64,000 nt of DNA from Acanthochlamys bracteata (lineage: Eukaryota; Streptophyta; Magnoliopsida; Pandanales; Velloziaceae), in NCBI GenBank assembly GCA_019914995.1, contig CM034139.1:6736461-6800460 (forward strand), given 5' to 3'. The translations under genes were made by a program, and so were the position numbers. Below are positions 1 through 11,733 of this stretch, in pieces; within the stretch, counting starts at the first letter, position 1, and each line of letters opens with the position of its first letter. The notes under the pieces were generated by a model. The model made no database searches. It was not told where the DNA came from and saw nothing but the letters and a program-made list of their open reading frames with translations.

Positions 1-105
1 CTTATTTCAATTTCAACATATGGATAGAGCATATGCTACGGTCGTTGATTGATTATTACAGAACTATTGACATTTGTAATAACTTTCCTATTCCTGTTTT
101 TACAG

Positions 106-1076
106 ACTATATTGACAAGAAAGAATCACTTAACTGGACTGGAATATAGAGATGACCCTACAATCTTTGCATGGGAGTTGATGAATGAACCACAATGTTT
201 GTCTGATCCTTCGGGTGACACCCTCCAGGTAAGCCTCTTCTTGATATCCAGGACATTTAGGTCCTTATCTCTCATGATCAATGAAATATCAGCACTTAAT
301 CTCAAAGATATAACTGATCATTGATTTGGAGAAATGCAGAAATGGATTGAAGAGATGACGAAGTATGCCAAGTCCATAGATAATAAGCATCTTCTGACAG
401 TCGGACTTGAGGGGTTTTATGGATCAAACAGCCCTCAAGAGAAGTTGTCTATCAACCCCGGAGAATGGTTCAACACCTTGGGAGCAGACTTCATCCGTAA
501 TTCCAAAATCTTAGAAATAGATTTTGCTTCTGTTCACAGCTACCCTGACCAGTGGCAAGTATTAAGTTCAACAATCATGTTCATCTATTTGTAATCACAG
601 TCGAAAAAAATGCCTAGTTTCTAGCGTAGAGAATTGTGATCCTTGCGCGTGTTTTATCCTTTTGATATGAAGATCTTGACTTCCAACATCGCAGGTTACC
701 GGAAGCTGGGTTTGATATGCAAATTCAGTTCATGTCCAGATGGGTTAACTCACACATTGAGGATGGAGAGCTACTGAGGAAACCTATTCTATTCACGGAA
801 TTCGGATTTTCAAGCAATTACAAGAACTTCAGTCACTCTCACCAAGAGGAGCTTTACAAGGGTGTATATGATACAATCTATGATTCCGCAAGGAAGAAGA
901 GAGCAGGTGCGGGTGCTTTCATTTGGCAGCTGTTTGTAGGAGGAATGCCAGAATACAGTGACCATTATGAAATTGTTCCTGGAGAGAGGCCTTCTTTGTA
1001 CAGATTGATCAAAAACCAATCCTGTCGATTGGCTGCGATCACAAACACAAAACACAAACACTCGTGCAGCATGTAG
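106..1076 (+). CDS. Endo-1,4-beta-mannosidase (GH5_7), 3' part
   Basis: Secreted endo-beta-mannanase that cleaves mannan and galactomannan backbones in plant cell walls. Only the last three coding exons lie in the window: 106-228, 340-554 and 695-1076, about 240 residues; the N-terminus lies before base 1. The acid/base glutamate is in WELMNEP (exon 1 here) and the nucleophile glutamate in LFTEFGF (last exon). VHSYPDQW and FIWQLFVGG are also typical of plant mannanases. The second intron (555-694) must start with GC: splicing at 554 joins TG to G and restores the tryptophan of Asp-Gln-Trp-Leu-Pro, while the nearby GT at 559 leads to an immediate stop. The C-terminal ~20 residues are Ser/Thr/Lys-rich and probably variable. 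The family call is firm; the paralogue number cannot be given. Confidence 0.93.
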
Positions 1077-2579
1077 CAGTAGTAGTTTATACTGTTTCTA
1101 AAACGGGACTGGACTGGCGGGCTCAGTAAGTAACCGCGAATGGCCCCAAGGAACAATAGTTGGCCCATTCAAATAAATCTGCGGCAATGACGTAATCTTC
1201 AACAAAAAAACTTCTATAAATAAATATGAAAAATGATAATTTTCAACGGTTTTCTTCACATTATTCTTCTTCTGCAAAATGAAAGCATGTTTTATATACT
1301 AATAAGAGACGGTTTACATTGGAAGCAACTGTTCTGTTGGAGGCCATGTTTACCAAACAGGTAATTCCAACAACCGCCGAGGCCAACGAATGCTCTTCAT
1401 TTTCAACCATTTTCCAAAACATATATATATATATATTGGGAAGTTTCCAGCTAGCTTCCGCGAGATTATTACTGTACATAAAAGAGAACAAAGTTCCAAA
1501 ACGTTTTACTGTCACACGAACAGTACGAGAACACTCAACAGACAGCTGACCTTGTGCTTGGTTTCTTCTTCTCATCTTCTACTACAGTTTCGAATCATCC
1601 TTACTTGCATATATATAATGCATGGCAGCTAACAATAGTTGTTCTTTATGAAAACAATCCGTTCTTTACTAAAAACCACTTCACCTTTTCTGGACATATA
1701 GAAATTTCACCCTAAAAACGAGTCTGTTAAAACTTATCATAAGCACCTGTATGGATTTTGCATAACCATAGAAGATGGCATATTAAGGAAAAAAATGAGA
1801 AGAGTTAAAATGCATTGAGAAACATGATTAGAAAAGGTTATAGACGCACTGTTTTCTTCCAACTCAGATTAGCACTACTATGTTAAGATGCTTGATCACA
1901 TGAAGCGTTTAACATAAGAGGCAAAAAAAGAAAAAAGAAAAAAGAAAAAAAGAGCAGGCACCTCCACTGTCACTGCATGTCTTCCAACATCTTCTGTTGC
2001 TATTTAGAATCTTATTCCTCCACAATGTAATCTATTCTTCCACGTGATACGTTCGTCCATAATCTGCAATGTCTTAATATCTGAGCTATTTCTTCATATG
2101 CATACGAAACATTTATAAAAGACTTAAAAATGGTCCATTGATTCTTATGTAGCGTACGAAGAGTCAGCAGAGATGAAGGCAAAAAAAAAAAAACAACAAC
2201 TCATGGGAAAGGGAGATCCTACTGTTATGGATACTCATTGGATATCAAATCAACATCTAATGAAAGGAAATGAGAGAGCTACGATGACAAACAAGTTCAT
2301 ATATTAATTAGCATTCCCCTATTTAACTAACACGAATGGGTTCCACATGTTATAATTGTCATTGAAATTAGTGATCTCGCTCCATAGGCATAGCTATTAT
2401 TGGAGATTCATTAGTGGCTAGATCAATATTAACACTTCTTCTCTAAGTGTAAAAGCAAATCTCAGACGCTATCACAAGTTTCTTTTTTCATAATTTAAAA
2501 AATTTTAACGACTAGCATTATATTTGTAAAGATTTTTAAATTTTTAGTTTGATTCTTTTAGAATCTCATATAAAAGACA
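1077..2579. other. Intergenic, no gene seen
   Basis: This stretch lies between the mannanase stop and the first copy of the ERF upstream duplication. It holds an AT microsatellite (about 1420-1436), an A/G-rich tract (about 1921-1952) and only short open frames with no recognisable protein. The mannanase 3' UTR must occupy its beginning. Confidence 0.6.
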
Positions 2580-3456
2580 TAGGTACTTTTCAATCTACAC
2601 ATGAAGGATCACTATATACATAATATAATTTGTTGATAATTTAAGAGTGATTAAAATAAAATAAAAACAAAGTTTTTTTTTAAATCACTGCTAAACAAAA
2701 CCTTATTCGTACGATTAATAACTAATAAATGTCGGAGAAAAAAGTAAATTACACGTCGTTGCAATGCACAACAATTGTCAGGTTTCTCTCTTTTTTTAAG
2801 TTTTTGTTTAAGTTATTCTTTTTAATTAAATCATCTTGGTAGGAATTTGAATCTCTTAATTAATGATAAAAGTAATAAAAAAAATATGCGGATTAACAAG
2901 CTAATATATATATGCAAGTCTGCTCTTAAAAGTAACCCTTAGCTTTGAGGGCATTATCTTGTTGTACCCAATAGAATCACCCACGTAGATAGACTTGAAG
3001 TAGTCCCATCGTTTCTATTTGGGTCTTTCATATATTTTGCATTGAGAGAGAAAGATGATTCATGGAACACTGCTAGCTATCTGCTGCCGAGCTCTGTTTT
3101 CATTTTTTTTTTTTTTTTTTTGCTACTCTAATCTCGTTGTTCACACGAGTACCCTACAAAAAAGCTTACGTAGCTTCGCCAGCGGCCCAGCAGTTTTTCT
3201 GCATGCCTTCTCTCTCTCTTTGAGATTTTTCTTTTTTTCTATTTTTTTACACAAACCAACAGCATTACCTTTTCAGATAAGCTTCACTTCTCAACACGTA
3301 CTACCACTCACCAGCTATCTAACCAGTTGTTGTTGTTGTCCTCGTCGTTGAACTAGCTAATAGTCGTAATTGAACTTGACAAGATTTTCAATGGCTGTTC
3401 ACTCGTCTGGATCAAGCAGCAGCGCTAACTCTATTTCATCGCTGGTTGAAACAACT
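2580..3456 (+). repeat. Tandem duplication copy 1: ERF promoter, 5' UTR and start
   Basis: This segment is similar, in the same order, to 3585-4455 upstream of and into the intact ERF gene. Shared blocks include GAAGGATCACTA, GGTAGGAATTTGAAT, GAGGGCATTATCTTGTTGT, CAGCTATCTGCTGCC-type sequence, CTATCTAACCAGTTGTTGTT and TTGAACTTGACAAGATTTT just before the ATG. The offset is about 995-1035 bp, so the copies are direct neighbours. Small indels and substitutions are spread throughout, which suggests an old event. Similarity stops at about 3455 in a (TA)n tract. The left border near 2580 is approximate. Confidence 0.85.
3391..3456 (+). pseudogene. Truncated ERF start (first ~23 codons only)
   Basis: The ATG at 3391 opens MAVHSSGSSSSANSISSLVE, which aligns with [20 protein letters not shown] at the start of the intact ERF gene at 4386. 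Similarity ends after about 23 codons at Val-Glu-Thr-Thr, where the copy runs into an AT-dinucleotide tract (about 3457-3477). The frame then continues with unrelated residues to a stop near 3545. No AP2 domain follows, so no DNA-binding protein can be made. It is the coding tip of the tandemly duplicated promoter block. Whether the upstream promoter copy is still transcribed cannot be seen. Confidence 0.8.
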
Positions 3457-3584
3457 TTTATATATATATATATATATAGAAGCATTGTGGTAGTTTTGAG
3501 TTTTTTTATCAGTGAAGGTTATCATGCAATGAGGTACCAACTCTAAGGTAATGCACGTTGTTTTTGACATTAAATTTGAAAGCA

Positions 3585-4455
3585 AAGTATAGGTAGCTTT
3601 CGATCTACAAATGAGGAATTGAAGGATCACTACTGTATAAGTCGTTGATTATTTGGGCCATCTTTCTAAAAAATTGTCATGCATAACATGTTTTCCTACT
3701 AAAACAACTAATAATTGACCTTTCTCTCCGGCATAACATGTTTTAATACGAGAACAACTGATTTGGGTCAAATCGCACCATTTAACACCAATTTTCCATT
3801 CTCAGAACCATCCAGGTTTCTCTCTTTCCTTTTAATTAGATCAGCATGGTAGGAATTTGAATTATCTCTTAATCAACGATAAAAGAAAGTAATAATGGAA
3901 TATGTGGGTTAATTAACAAGCTAATAATATATATCCAAGTCCGTTCATTAATTAAGTAACCCTTAGCTTGAGGGCATTATCTTGTTGTACCCAATAGAAC
4001 TCACCCGCATAGAGTTGAAGTCGTCCCTTTTTTGTTTTTGTGTCTTTGATATTTATGCGCGCATTGGAGGAAGAAAGAAAGAAGAGTCGTGGAGCACAGC
4101 TAGCTATCTGCTGCCAAGTTTCTGTTTTCTTTTTGCTGCTCTAATTCATTGTTGACACAAGGACTCAAACACATAAAACAACAACAACATAGCTTACTTA
4201 AACTTCGCCAGCCGTTTCTCTGCATGCCTTCTCTCTCTGTTTTTTCGTTTTTTACACAAACCTTCCCTTCCTCCTCGACACGTATTACCACTCACCACCG
4301 GCTATCTAACCAGTTGTTGTTGTTGTCGTCGTTCAACTTCAAGAACTAGCGAGCAGTTGTAATTGAACTTGACAAGATTTTTTCAATGGGTGATCACTCA
4401 TCTGAATCAAGCAGCTGCAGCGCTAACTCTGTCTTGTCACAGGTTGACACAACAA
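3585..4455 (+). repeat. Tandem duplication copy 2: working ERF promoter and start
   Basis: Second copy of the block described at 2580-3456; here it runs unbroken into the complete ERF gene. It contains the 5' UTR with a (GTT)n-GTC-GTC tract at about 4312-4332 and a CT-rich leader (about 4225-4275). A GCGCGC stretch near 4058 is absent from copy 1. Confidence 0.85.
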
Positions 4456-5036
4456 TGTCGTCGACGGTAAGCAAACCATCGACGGGCAGTAAGGGAGAAG
4501 GAAAGAGGTCATCGACGAAAGGAAGCAGACACCCGTCATACAGAGGTGTACGCATGCGGGCATGGGGGAAATGGGTATCGGAGATCAGAGAACCGAAAAA
4601 GAAATCGCGCATTTGGTTAGGAACGTTTCCAACCCCGGAGATGGCAGCACGAGCTCATGATGCAGCCGCTCTCACTCTCAAAGGATCCGCAGCGGTTCTC
4701 AACTTCCCCGAACTCTCAACAGTTCTACCTCGCCCTGATTCACTATCCCATCGAGATATTCAAGTTGCTGCTGCGAAAGCTGCAGTCATGGACCCTGCTG
4801 TTCCTCCCGCCAAATCTCCTTCTGATGATGATGAGCTTTGCGAGATTGTTGAGCTCCCTGCTCTCACCGAAGATGATGAGAAAACAGTTATCGGTTCGAA
4901 CGAATGCGAGTTTGTTTACAGCAGGGACGACGAGCAGTGGACGTTCTTGACGCCGCCGGAGGAGTACGATTGTTTTCTCTCCGATCCAACTGCTAGTGCT
5001 GCTACTGGTATTGAAGCCTTACTGTGGAACTATTGA
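4386..5036 (+). CDS. AP2/ERF transcription factor, DREB A-4 (group III) type
   Basis: Single-exon nuclear transcription factor of 216 residues. One AP2 domain spans about residues 52-108 ([19 protein letters not shown] through LNFPEL). Val in KWVSEIRE, the [10 protein letters not shown] block and the following [20 protein letters not shown] segment are typical of the DREB A-4/TINY-ERF034-039 group. The N-terminus is Ser-rich with basic clusters ([10 protein letters not shown]) that may act in nuclear import. The C-terminus is acidic and ends in LWNY, a group III motif linked to activation. The start is the first ATG, matched by the duplicated upstream copy. Members bind DRE/CRT (and sometimes ERE) boxes in stress and growth responses. 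It may be the orthologue of Arabidopsis ERF036, but that needs a tree. Confidence 0.93.
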   Translation: MGDHSSESSSCSANSVLSQVDTTMSSTVSKPSTGSKGEGKRSSTKGSRHPSYRGVRMRAWGKWVSEIREPKKKSRIWLGTFPTPEMAARAHDAAALTLKGSAAVLNFPELSTVLPRPDSLSHRDIQVAAAKAAVMDPAVPPAKSPSDDDELCEIVELPALTEDDEKTVIGSNECEFVYSRDDEQWTFLTPPEEYDCFLSDPTASAATGIEALLWNY

Positions 5037-5064
5037 AGTCTGCTACTGCATGCCATTGCCAAGG

Positions 5065-5247
5065 TTTTTCTTTACTGCAGCAAAGCAAAACAAACCAAGG
5101 TAAAAACAAGTAGACCAGAAAACAAGTGTACAGATGTGGATATTGAATAGACCTGTATAGCATGCACACTTGTTTTTGAAAATAGCTGTTACTGGTAGTG
5201 GATATTTTTCTTTTACTGCAGCAAAGTAAAACAAATCAAGGTAAAAG
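5065..5247. repeat. Pair of ~42-bp direct repeats in the ERF 3' region
   Basis: Positions 5065-5106 and 5205-5246 share a near-identical block: TTTTTCTTTACTGCAGCAAA, then GTAAAACAAATCAAGGTAAAA or its close variant. Each unit carries the palindrome CTGCAG. They lie 30-210 bp after the ERF stop codon, so both are probably in the 3' UTR. Function is unknown. Confidence 0.8.
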
Positions 5248-7007
5248 ATGCACACAAATAGCTATCCAAAAATTTTTATTGATAATGTCGATAACATAAC
5301 TTTAAAAAGTCTTACTTTTAGAATTGGAGTAGTGTTCTTATGATGAATTAAATTCTTTGATTGTGAATTATAGATATGCTCATTTGTAGTTAGCAGCTAT
5401 AAATCCGTGTGTATTGGACATGAGAAATATGATTGTTATTTCCTAATTTTACAAATGAAAATGTGGAAAAAATTTCTTCGTTTACTATATACATCTACAT
5501 GTTCTTATGACATATTTTTTGATATAAACCCAATTATTATGTCAGAAATCTAAACGTAAGAATGTAACTAAACATCCCAAAATTACTTCTGGAGGTCCCG
5601 TTCTGCAAATATTAAAATATAATAAGAAAGAACAAACGGGTGACATGGCCTAGCGTCTGAAGGACACGTGTTTGATATAGCTCAAATTTCCAACTTTAGA
5701 TAAGATATGATAAGAAGTTTTTAGTCATTGTCTATCAATTAATTTCTAGTTTTCTGCATTCCCCCTAAGCTAAGTTAGTTAATTTAAAAAAATTAGCATT
5801 AATTGTGGGTTTCATCCTTTTTTCTGTTAATTAAATTACTTAGCTTGCTTGCGTTGTGCTTCAATTTCTTTCTTCGTGTCTGGACTTTGGAGTGGTGAAA
5901 GGAAAGGAAGTCTATTATATGGTTGGCAACAATTATTTACGTACACCTTGTCAACATGCTTACTACACTCTTATGGAAATTTATTCGTAAACATTAAAAT
6001 TCACGTCGAACTCTGATGTCAGATTTTGTCTTTTATTTATTTATTTATCCTCGTAAACTCCGTTCGTTTTCGTCGCTATACTAGAATCTCAGCTTGCATT
6101 TTAGAAAAAAAAATTCGTAGTTAGTTAGTAGCACTACTCATATCGTATGGAATACGATGTGAAGCGAAGTTGCATTATGTTTGAACAAGGTGTACATATT
6201 CAAACGAAGACTCAGAAAATTTTTTTGGCAACGTTGATATTGACGTCTCCATCTTAGTAAAACAACGAGTCATGGCAGATGGTTGGAAGTCTAATTAGAT
6301 CCATCGACCGTTTGATGCAAAAATCCAAAACCATCACCTTGTTACCTCCTATGCAATACGTTTTATTGAGAAGTTGTTTTCAGAAATTCAACACATTTTA
6401 TTTGTTTTGAATAGAAGAAGAATAATTGACAGGCTGGTTTGGTTCTTATTGAAACGGTTGACACGCCACTGTCAGTACTCTTTATTCTCCATACCGCTAA
6501 TTGCACAAGCTCATCCCATACTCGCAAAAGTAGTACAACAAGAATCCCAAATGAGGCAGGCAAGAAAGAACTCTGCATTCAATCTAACATATAACATTTT
6601 CAATGGAACTTTTGAAAATCTCAAAAAAACTCGTAAGAATAGGCAGGAAATATTTGCTAAGATTTGCCGATGGGCATCGAAGGATGTCAATCTGAATGCA
6701 ATTTAATAAGTAAACGATCCATCTAGCCACTTGGAACAAGACTGGTCAATATGAACTTAGGCTTTCTATGTAAGATCAGAGAATGACACCAAATGTTGAA
6801 TAAGTAATGTAAGCACTTCTCTTTAGCTTAAGCAGCTTAAGATGTACGTGTCGTAGTACTCACTAGATTCTCAAGTGAAGTTCAGAAGACATTAGGAACA
6901 AACACTTGATTATACATATATACAAGAGTATACCGCTTCAGTTGAACTCACAAGTATAAAAAAGCCCAACATTAGAAGAAAAGCATTTTCCGGCCTCAAA
7001 ATATTTG
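5248..7007. other. Intergenic, no gene seen
   Basis: AT-rich DNA without a recognisable gene. An open frame of about 110 codons at 6374-6706 (+) shows no known domain, no convincing exon structure and no plant-like codon bias; I do not call it a gene. Confidence 0.55.
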
Positions 7008-7212
7008 GAGCGTGTTTAAAATATATATAAATAAATTTTTCAAAAATAAAAAATAAAAATAAAAATTATTTTTTATAATAAGTTTAAAATATAATATAAT
7101 AATTAAAAAATATAATTCTGAATTTAATTCTTATTTAATATATATAAATTTTCAAAACTCTAATCTAATTCTAACTGAAAATATTAAAAGTTTTGGCATT
7201 TGAAACGCTGCC
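7008..7212. mobile_element. Possible AT-rich MITE-like element
   Basis: The left end GGAGCGTGTTTAAAAT and the complement of the right end, AGGCAGCGTTTCAAATG, are imperfect inverted repeats around a very AT-rich core of about 200 bp. Similar ends recur elsewhere in the window. No target-site duplication is clear. Confidence 0.35.
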
Positions 7213-7456
7213 TTATTAAGTTGTGCTCCGGTCAATGCGTAGCACGTTTAATTTTGTAATTCATAAATCGTACAGAGTACCACGGATAGATTCAATACAG
7301 TTCTTTTGACTGACGATCACTATACGCGAATTATCTCCTCAATACAGGTTCGTTTTTTAGTTTCATAATGGAACTTCGAATTATAATCATTGCGAGGGTT
7401 GCTTTCTGACCAAGTCCCAAACAAAAAATAGCATTTTTTTTTTTGAGTATCCGGAA

Positions 7457-8304
7457 CTAGGAATGGCAATACCCGACCCATAAATTCAATCCAAAATTGA
7501 CCTATTTAATCAGAATTAAGGTTAAAAAATTTGATCCGTATAAATATATGGATTGGATTAGATTGAACTAATTTAACCCGATTATTAAATGGGTTTACTC
7601 GGATTAAGCCGAAATTGATCCATCAATCAGAAATATTATTTTTTGAAGGAACAATTTTTAATTTTTTCTTACCGTATAATAAAATAATGGCAATAAAAAT
7701 AATCGATAATAATTATTTACTAACTATTAAATTATATTATATTTATAATTAATTTTTTATTTTTATATCTTAATAAAATAATGTAAGATGAAAATTATAA
7801 TATTATCGAAAGTATTACTATATAGGTATTTTAATGACGAATTTAAATTTCCTATAAAGATTTTTATGAAAATTTTGTTAGATAGATATGTTTATCAAAA
7901 TTTTTATCAAAATTATTAGTATGTATTTATAATCATAAATTTTAGCTGTTATCATATATTTTTAAAAAATAAAAATAATAATTTTTTTTGATATTTTAAG
8001 GACCGATGAAAATATTAAGGAATGCATATTTTATCGGACATAATTATATTTCGTCAATAAAAATTTCGTTCACTTTCATTCGAACTGATTTTATAATTTC
8101 GCTGAAGTTTAAAAATATAAAATTAATAATTAATAATTTTAATTATTAAATGGATCAATTCGAATTTAACTCCGTTATTAATAAATTTGATTATATTTGA
8201 CAATTTTGATCCGTATAAATTCATAAATTAAATTAAAGTTGAATAAATTTGATCTAATTATTAAATAGATCGATCAGACTTACCAATTCATATTGCCACT
8301 TCTG
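7457..8304. mobile_element. hAT-like non-autonomous element, copy 1
   Basis: The left end CTAGGAATGGCAATA and the complement of the right end, CAGAAGTGGCAATA, form short imperfect terminal inverted repeats. The flanks ATCCGGAA (7449-7456) and AAACGGAA (8305-8312) match at 6 of 8 positions, as for an aged 8-bp target duplication. The interior is AT-rich and repeats the motif GATTATTAAATGGGT or close variants (for example near 7577, 8140 and 8250), read as ACCCG-type subterminal repeats. No transposase frame is present. The same structure occurs at 33996-34567. The hAT assignment is an inference from end type and 8-bp duplication. Confidence 0.6.
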
Positions 8305-11300
8305 AAACGGAAAGGACAGAGGCGTATAAAATCGAACAATAATACTCATAAATATCTCATAAGATTAAAACCAAATGATTACAATAATTCAATTGATTTT
8401 CTTGGAAACGATATCTTGAAATGACACAACAGCGCATGATTCGAGAAATTACCATGGAAACTATTGACAAGCCATCTACGAAGAAAAACTTTCTGTTGTT
8501 TAAATATTGTATTGCATCAGAAGGAAAGGTACCCTTGGGTTACTATTAAATTTGTTGATGAAATTAACAAAAGCAACTATAAGCATTGAACAGTTGCAAA
8601 ATCTCCTTTCTTCTATTCTAGTGTGGTAGCAGGTCGCATTCTTTAAACATCAGTGTCATCGTAGTATTTAACGACAAGGAAATTTGACCCTTAAAGCGAA
8701 ATACTATATCATTATGGGAGATAAAATCTTGAAATAAACACTAAAGTGGTTTATAAAACGTTTAAAAATAGTTATAAAGTAAATTTTTTTGAAAAAAAAA
8801 TATTTTAAAAATAAGTTTTATTTTTTAACTAAATAATAATAATAATAATAATACTCAAATATTATAATATATAATTTTTTAAAGTACTCCTAAATACTTC
8901 GTTAGCCGGTTGGGTATTTTAACGAAGTGGTAATTGACTATAGCATACCAGGCCAAATTAACATCTAATAACAGCACGCAATACTACTAGCTTTGTTGGA
9001 ATTTGACTTCAGTATGCAGTTTGAACCAGATCAGAACTCCACAGGAGAATGTCCTACCAGAAGCCTTCCACTATTAATTATAAAACTGATGCTTCAAGCC
9101 AGCCAATCGATTCCATAACAAGAACGTTAGAGTTATTCCGAAAGTGAATTCTTTTGAACTCTTGAAAGAAACATGCTTTTAAGACCAAACAAGATTTTAG
9201 AGTATCTAGGAAAAGAAACCATTAGCAACTTAAATAGCAGAACCTTCGGAATGTTTAACAGTATGCCACCATAGAAAAAAGAAGGATAAGTTTCTGCAAA
9301 TGCAAAATCCATTAGCACATGAATTTAGCTAGAATCATACATGTGAGAGAGGATCGGCGTGTAACTGTTAAAAACCTTCTAGTCTACTTAGCCATATGGG
9401 CTAATAGTGGGCCAGTTTTAGTTTCAAGAAATCCACAACTATATACAGAGAAAGATAAAAGGGAATTCTTTTTTATTTTAATCAAACCATATCCTCTTTT
9501 TTAAAACCATAGGCTACCTATAAAATTTTCTATTTATAAAATGATTAACTTTTTGCTTATCACTTTTCTTCAGATACGGAGTTCAATTATTCTGAGTGGG
9601 AAAGATAATAATGTTTGCTGACCAACTAAGAATGGGTTGTTAAATTTAGTCAAGAAAATAGAACCATGAACTTCACATAAAACATATTCGCTGATTTTCA
9701 AATAACCGAAGTCAGTTGACGTTTTTATGCGTAACAAAAAATTTCCACTTAGCATTTGACAAATCCTGTCTCTACTTTACCCTTTATTTAAAAACACATC
9801 AACTGACAAAAACATCATTAACTCCTGATGAGCATGAAGGAAAACAACATCGCCAGAGAGACCAGACCAGAATCACCTGCATTGTTTTCAAAGGAATAGA
9901 ATCAGAAGAAAAACATAGACGAAAAGAATCCCAATCGAGCGACATGTATAAAAAACATGAATTATTTATGTATGAAGTGGAAACATGAAAACATTTATAG
10001 ACTGAAAGTTATATTTATTTAAGCTTGTGGAGTTAACACTAGGACCCAAAGCTGAAAATTTTCTCACATAATTAACACATTATAGCTTTTTAGTGCTAGC
10101 TAGCTATATAGATTCAACAAGCATATCTTTTGGAGCAACAATGCATATTGCAGAAAGTGTCTATCGTGGCATTTCTGAATTGATTCATTACTGGTTTCAG
10201 TGAAAAACTAGTTTACAAAGACGAACAGAAAACAAAAAATTGTTGGGAAGTAATTAAAAAAGATTCATTAATTAAGGTTATTAGTAGGTAAGAAGAAAAC
10301 AGCCGGCAAAATTGCGTTAAAATTTTCTTCACCGTCCACTAGATAGATGCATCAAGAAGCACTTGTTGCAGAGTCCATACATATTGACGCACGTAAAAAA
10401 CCAAAGTCAATTATTGCAATTAAAAAAACCAGAGAGATAGAAGAGAGAAAATATAAATAATTTAAAATGGGTTATGCGATTCATTAATTCGGGGAGCATA
10501 ATGATCATAGAGTGATGGAAAAAGTGGCGACAACCGAATTGAGTTTTGCCTCCTTCTTCCACTTTGGGTGGTAAGGAATCCATGCAAGCTAGATTCCTTC
10601 CTCTCAATTCGGAAACGTTATTTCTTCCTTTCGATATTTAAATTTCCATTGACGAATTGAACGAAAAATACCAAAATCTTTTAGTTTGCAGATTAGTTAA
10701 TTAACATATTACAGCTGCGCTCTTGTCGTATATAAAACTTGAACTTAAAGATTTTTTCAAGGTACATATGGAAGAAACTCGATCCTTCTCGAATTATTTA
10801 TGGTATGACCAAGAATTGCAGTATCGAAAAATATAGTAGTCTATTTTGGGCGTGTTTCAATCGCCCGTAACTTTACTTTTTTTTATCAGATTTTGAGTTC
10901 CGAACAATTTATATATTTTAATTATACAAAAAACTCAGAATTTTACTTTCACATACGAAACTCTAGTTTCAATTTTTTTATTTGTACAATTTTTAATACA
11001 ATTATATTTTCAATTTTTAACACACTTCTAAAACTTATTGAAACACAAATACTGAACTTTATTTTCACTTTATTTTTTAAAAAACTCTACTTTTTATTTT
11101 TCAATTTCACGAAATTCAATTACAAATATTTAAAATACGACCTTCGTGCAGCTGTAATATTACTTGAGATATATATACGCGACTTCAAAAAAAATCAAGA
11201 TATCTTAATTTCATAAAAGAAAAATCACTAATATGTATTGATATTGTTTAATTGGCAGTTGCCTTTACGTTTATGATATATATACATAAGAAAATTGTCA

Positions 11301-11640
11301 GTTGCCTAAGAATTCATTAAAAAATTGTACTAGTGCTGAATTGCTTTTTCTTTATTATTGAGAAAATGATTATGCTTCTGAGTAGCACTAGCTAATTCCA
11401 TATTTACGTGTTATGGAATGATATATTAATTATTTTGAATGCTATAATAGCAAGAAGACCTTCAATTGAATCCATATACATAAAATTTGAAGTGTGTATT
11501 ATAATATTTGGAGTTCTGTATTATTTCTGCTTTTTTTTAATTCTTGCGTAAATCTTTGTAGTTTATTATTTGATTCATCTTTCTAGCGCTGGAGAACTAT
11601 ACAAAGAAATATTCCACGCACTTAACCATAGGAATCCCTC
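8305..11640. other. Long intergenic stretch, no gene seen
   Basis: About 3.3 kb of AT-rich DNA upstream of CCD8. Open frames are short and AT-driven; the longest, near 10893-11216, is mostly Phe/Ile/Asn/Lys codons and looks like chance. A GGGCGTGTTTCAATCGCCC palindrome-like stretch occurs near 10848-10868. Distal promoter elements of CCD8 probably lie here. Confidence 0.5.
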
Positions 11641-11647
11641 AACAACT

Positions 11648-11658
11648 ACATATAAATA
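11648..11658 (+). promoter_or_regulatory. TATA box of CCD8
   Basis: CATATAAATAC about 80 bp upstream of the CCD8 ATG fits a plant TATA box, with transcription expected to begin near 11680. It is supported by position only. Confidence 0.5.
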
Positions 11659-11733
11659 CTACACATCTATCCACCTTCTCATGCATAGATATCAAAATTA
11701 ATTAACAAAGAAGAAATTAACAATCAAGTTTCC

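Noticed and set aside
559-694. GT-AG intron using the GT at 559 in the mannanase gene
   Set aside because: It would put exon 3 out of frame and meet a stop after seven codons; the GC donor at 555 keeps the conserved sequence.
6374-6706. 110-codon open frame upstream of the AT-rich block
   Set aside because: No domain, no exon partners, unusual residue mix; likely chance in AT-rich DNA.
10893-11216. 107-codon Phe/Ile/Asn-rich frame
   Set aside because: Composition follows the local AT richness; no conserved motif and no gene context.
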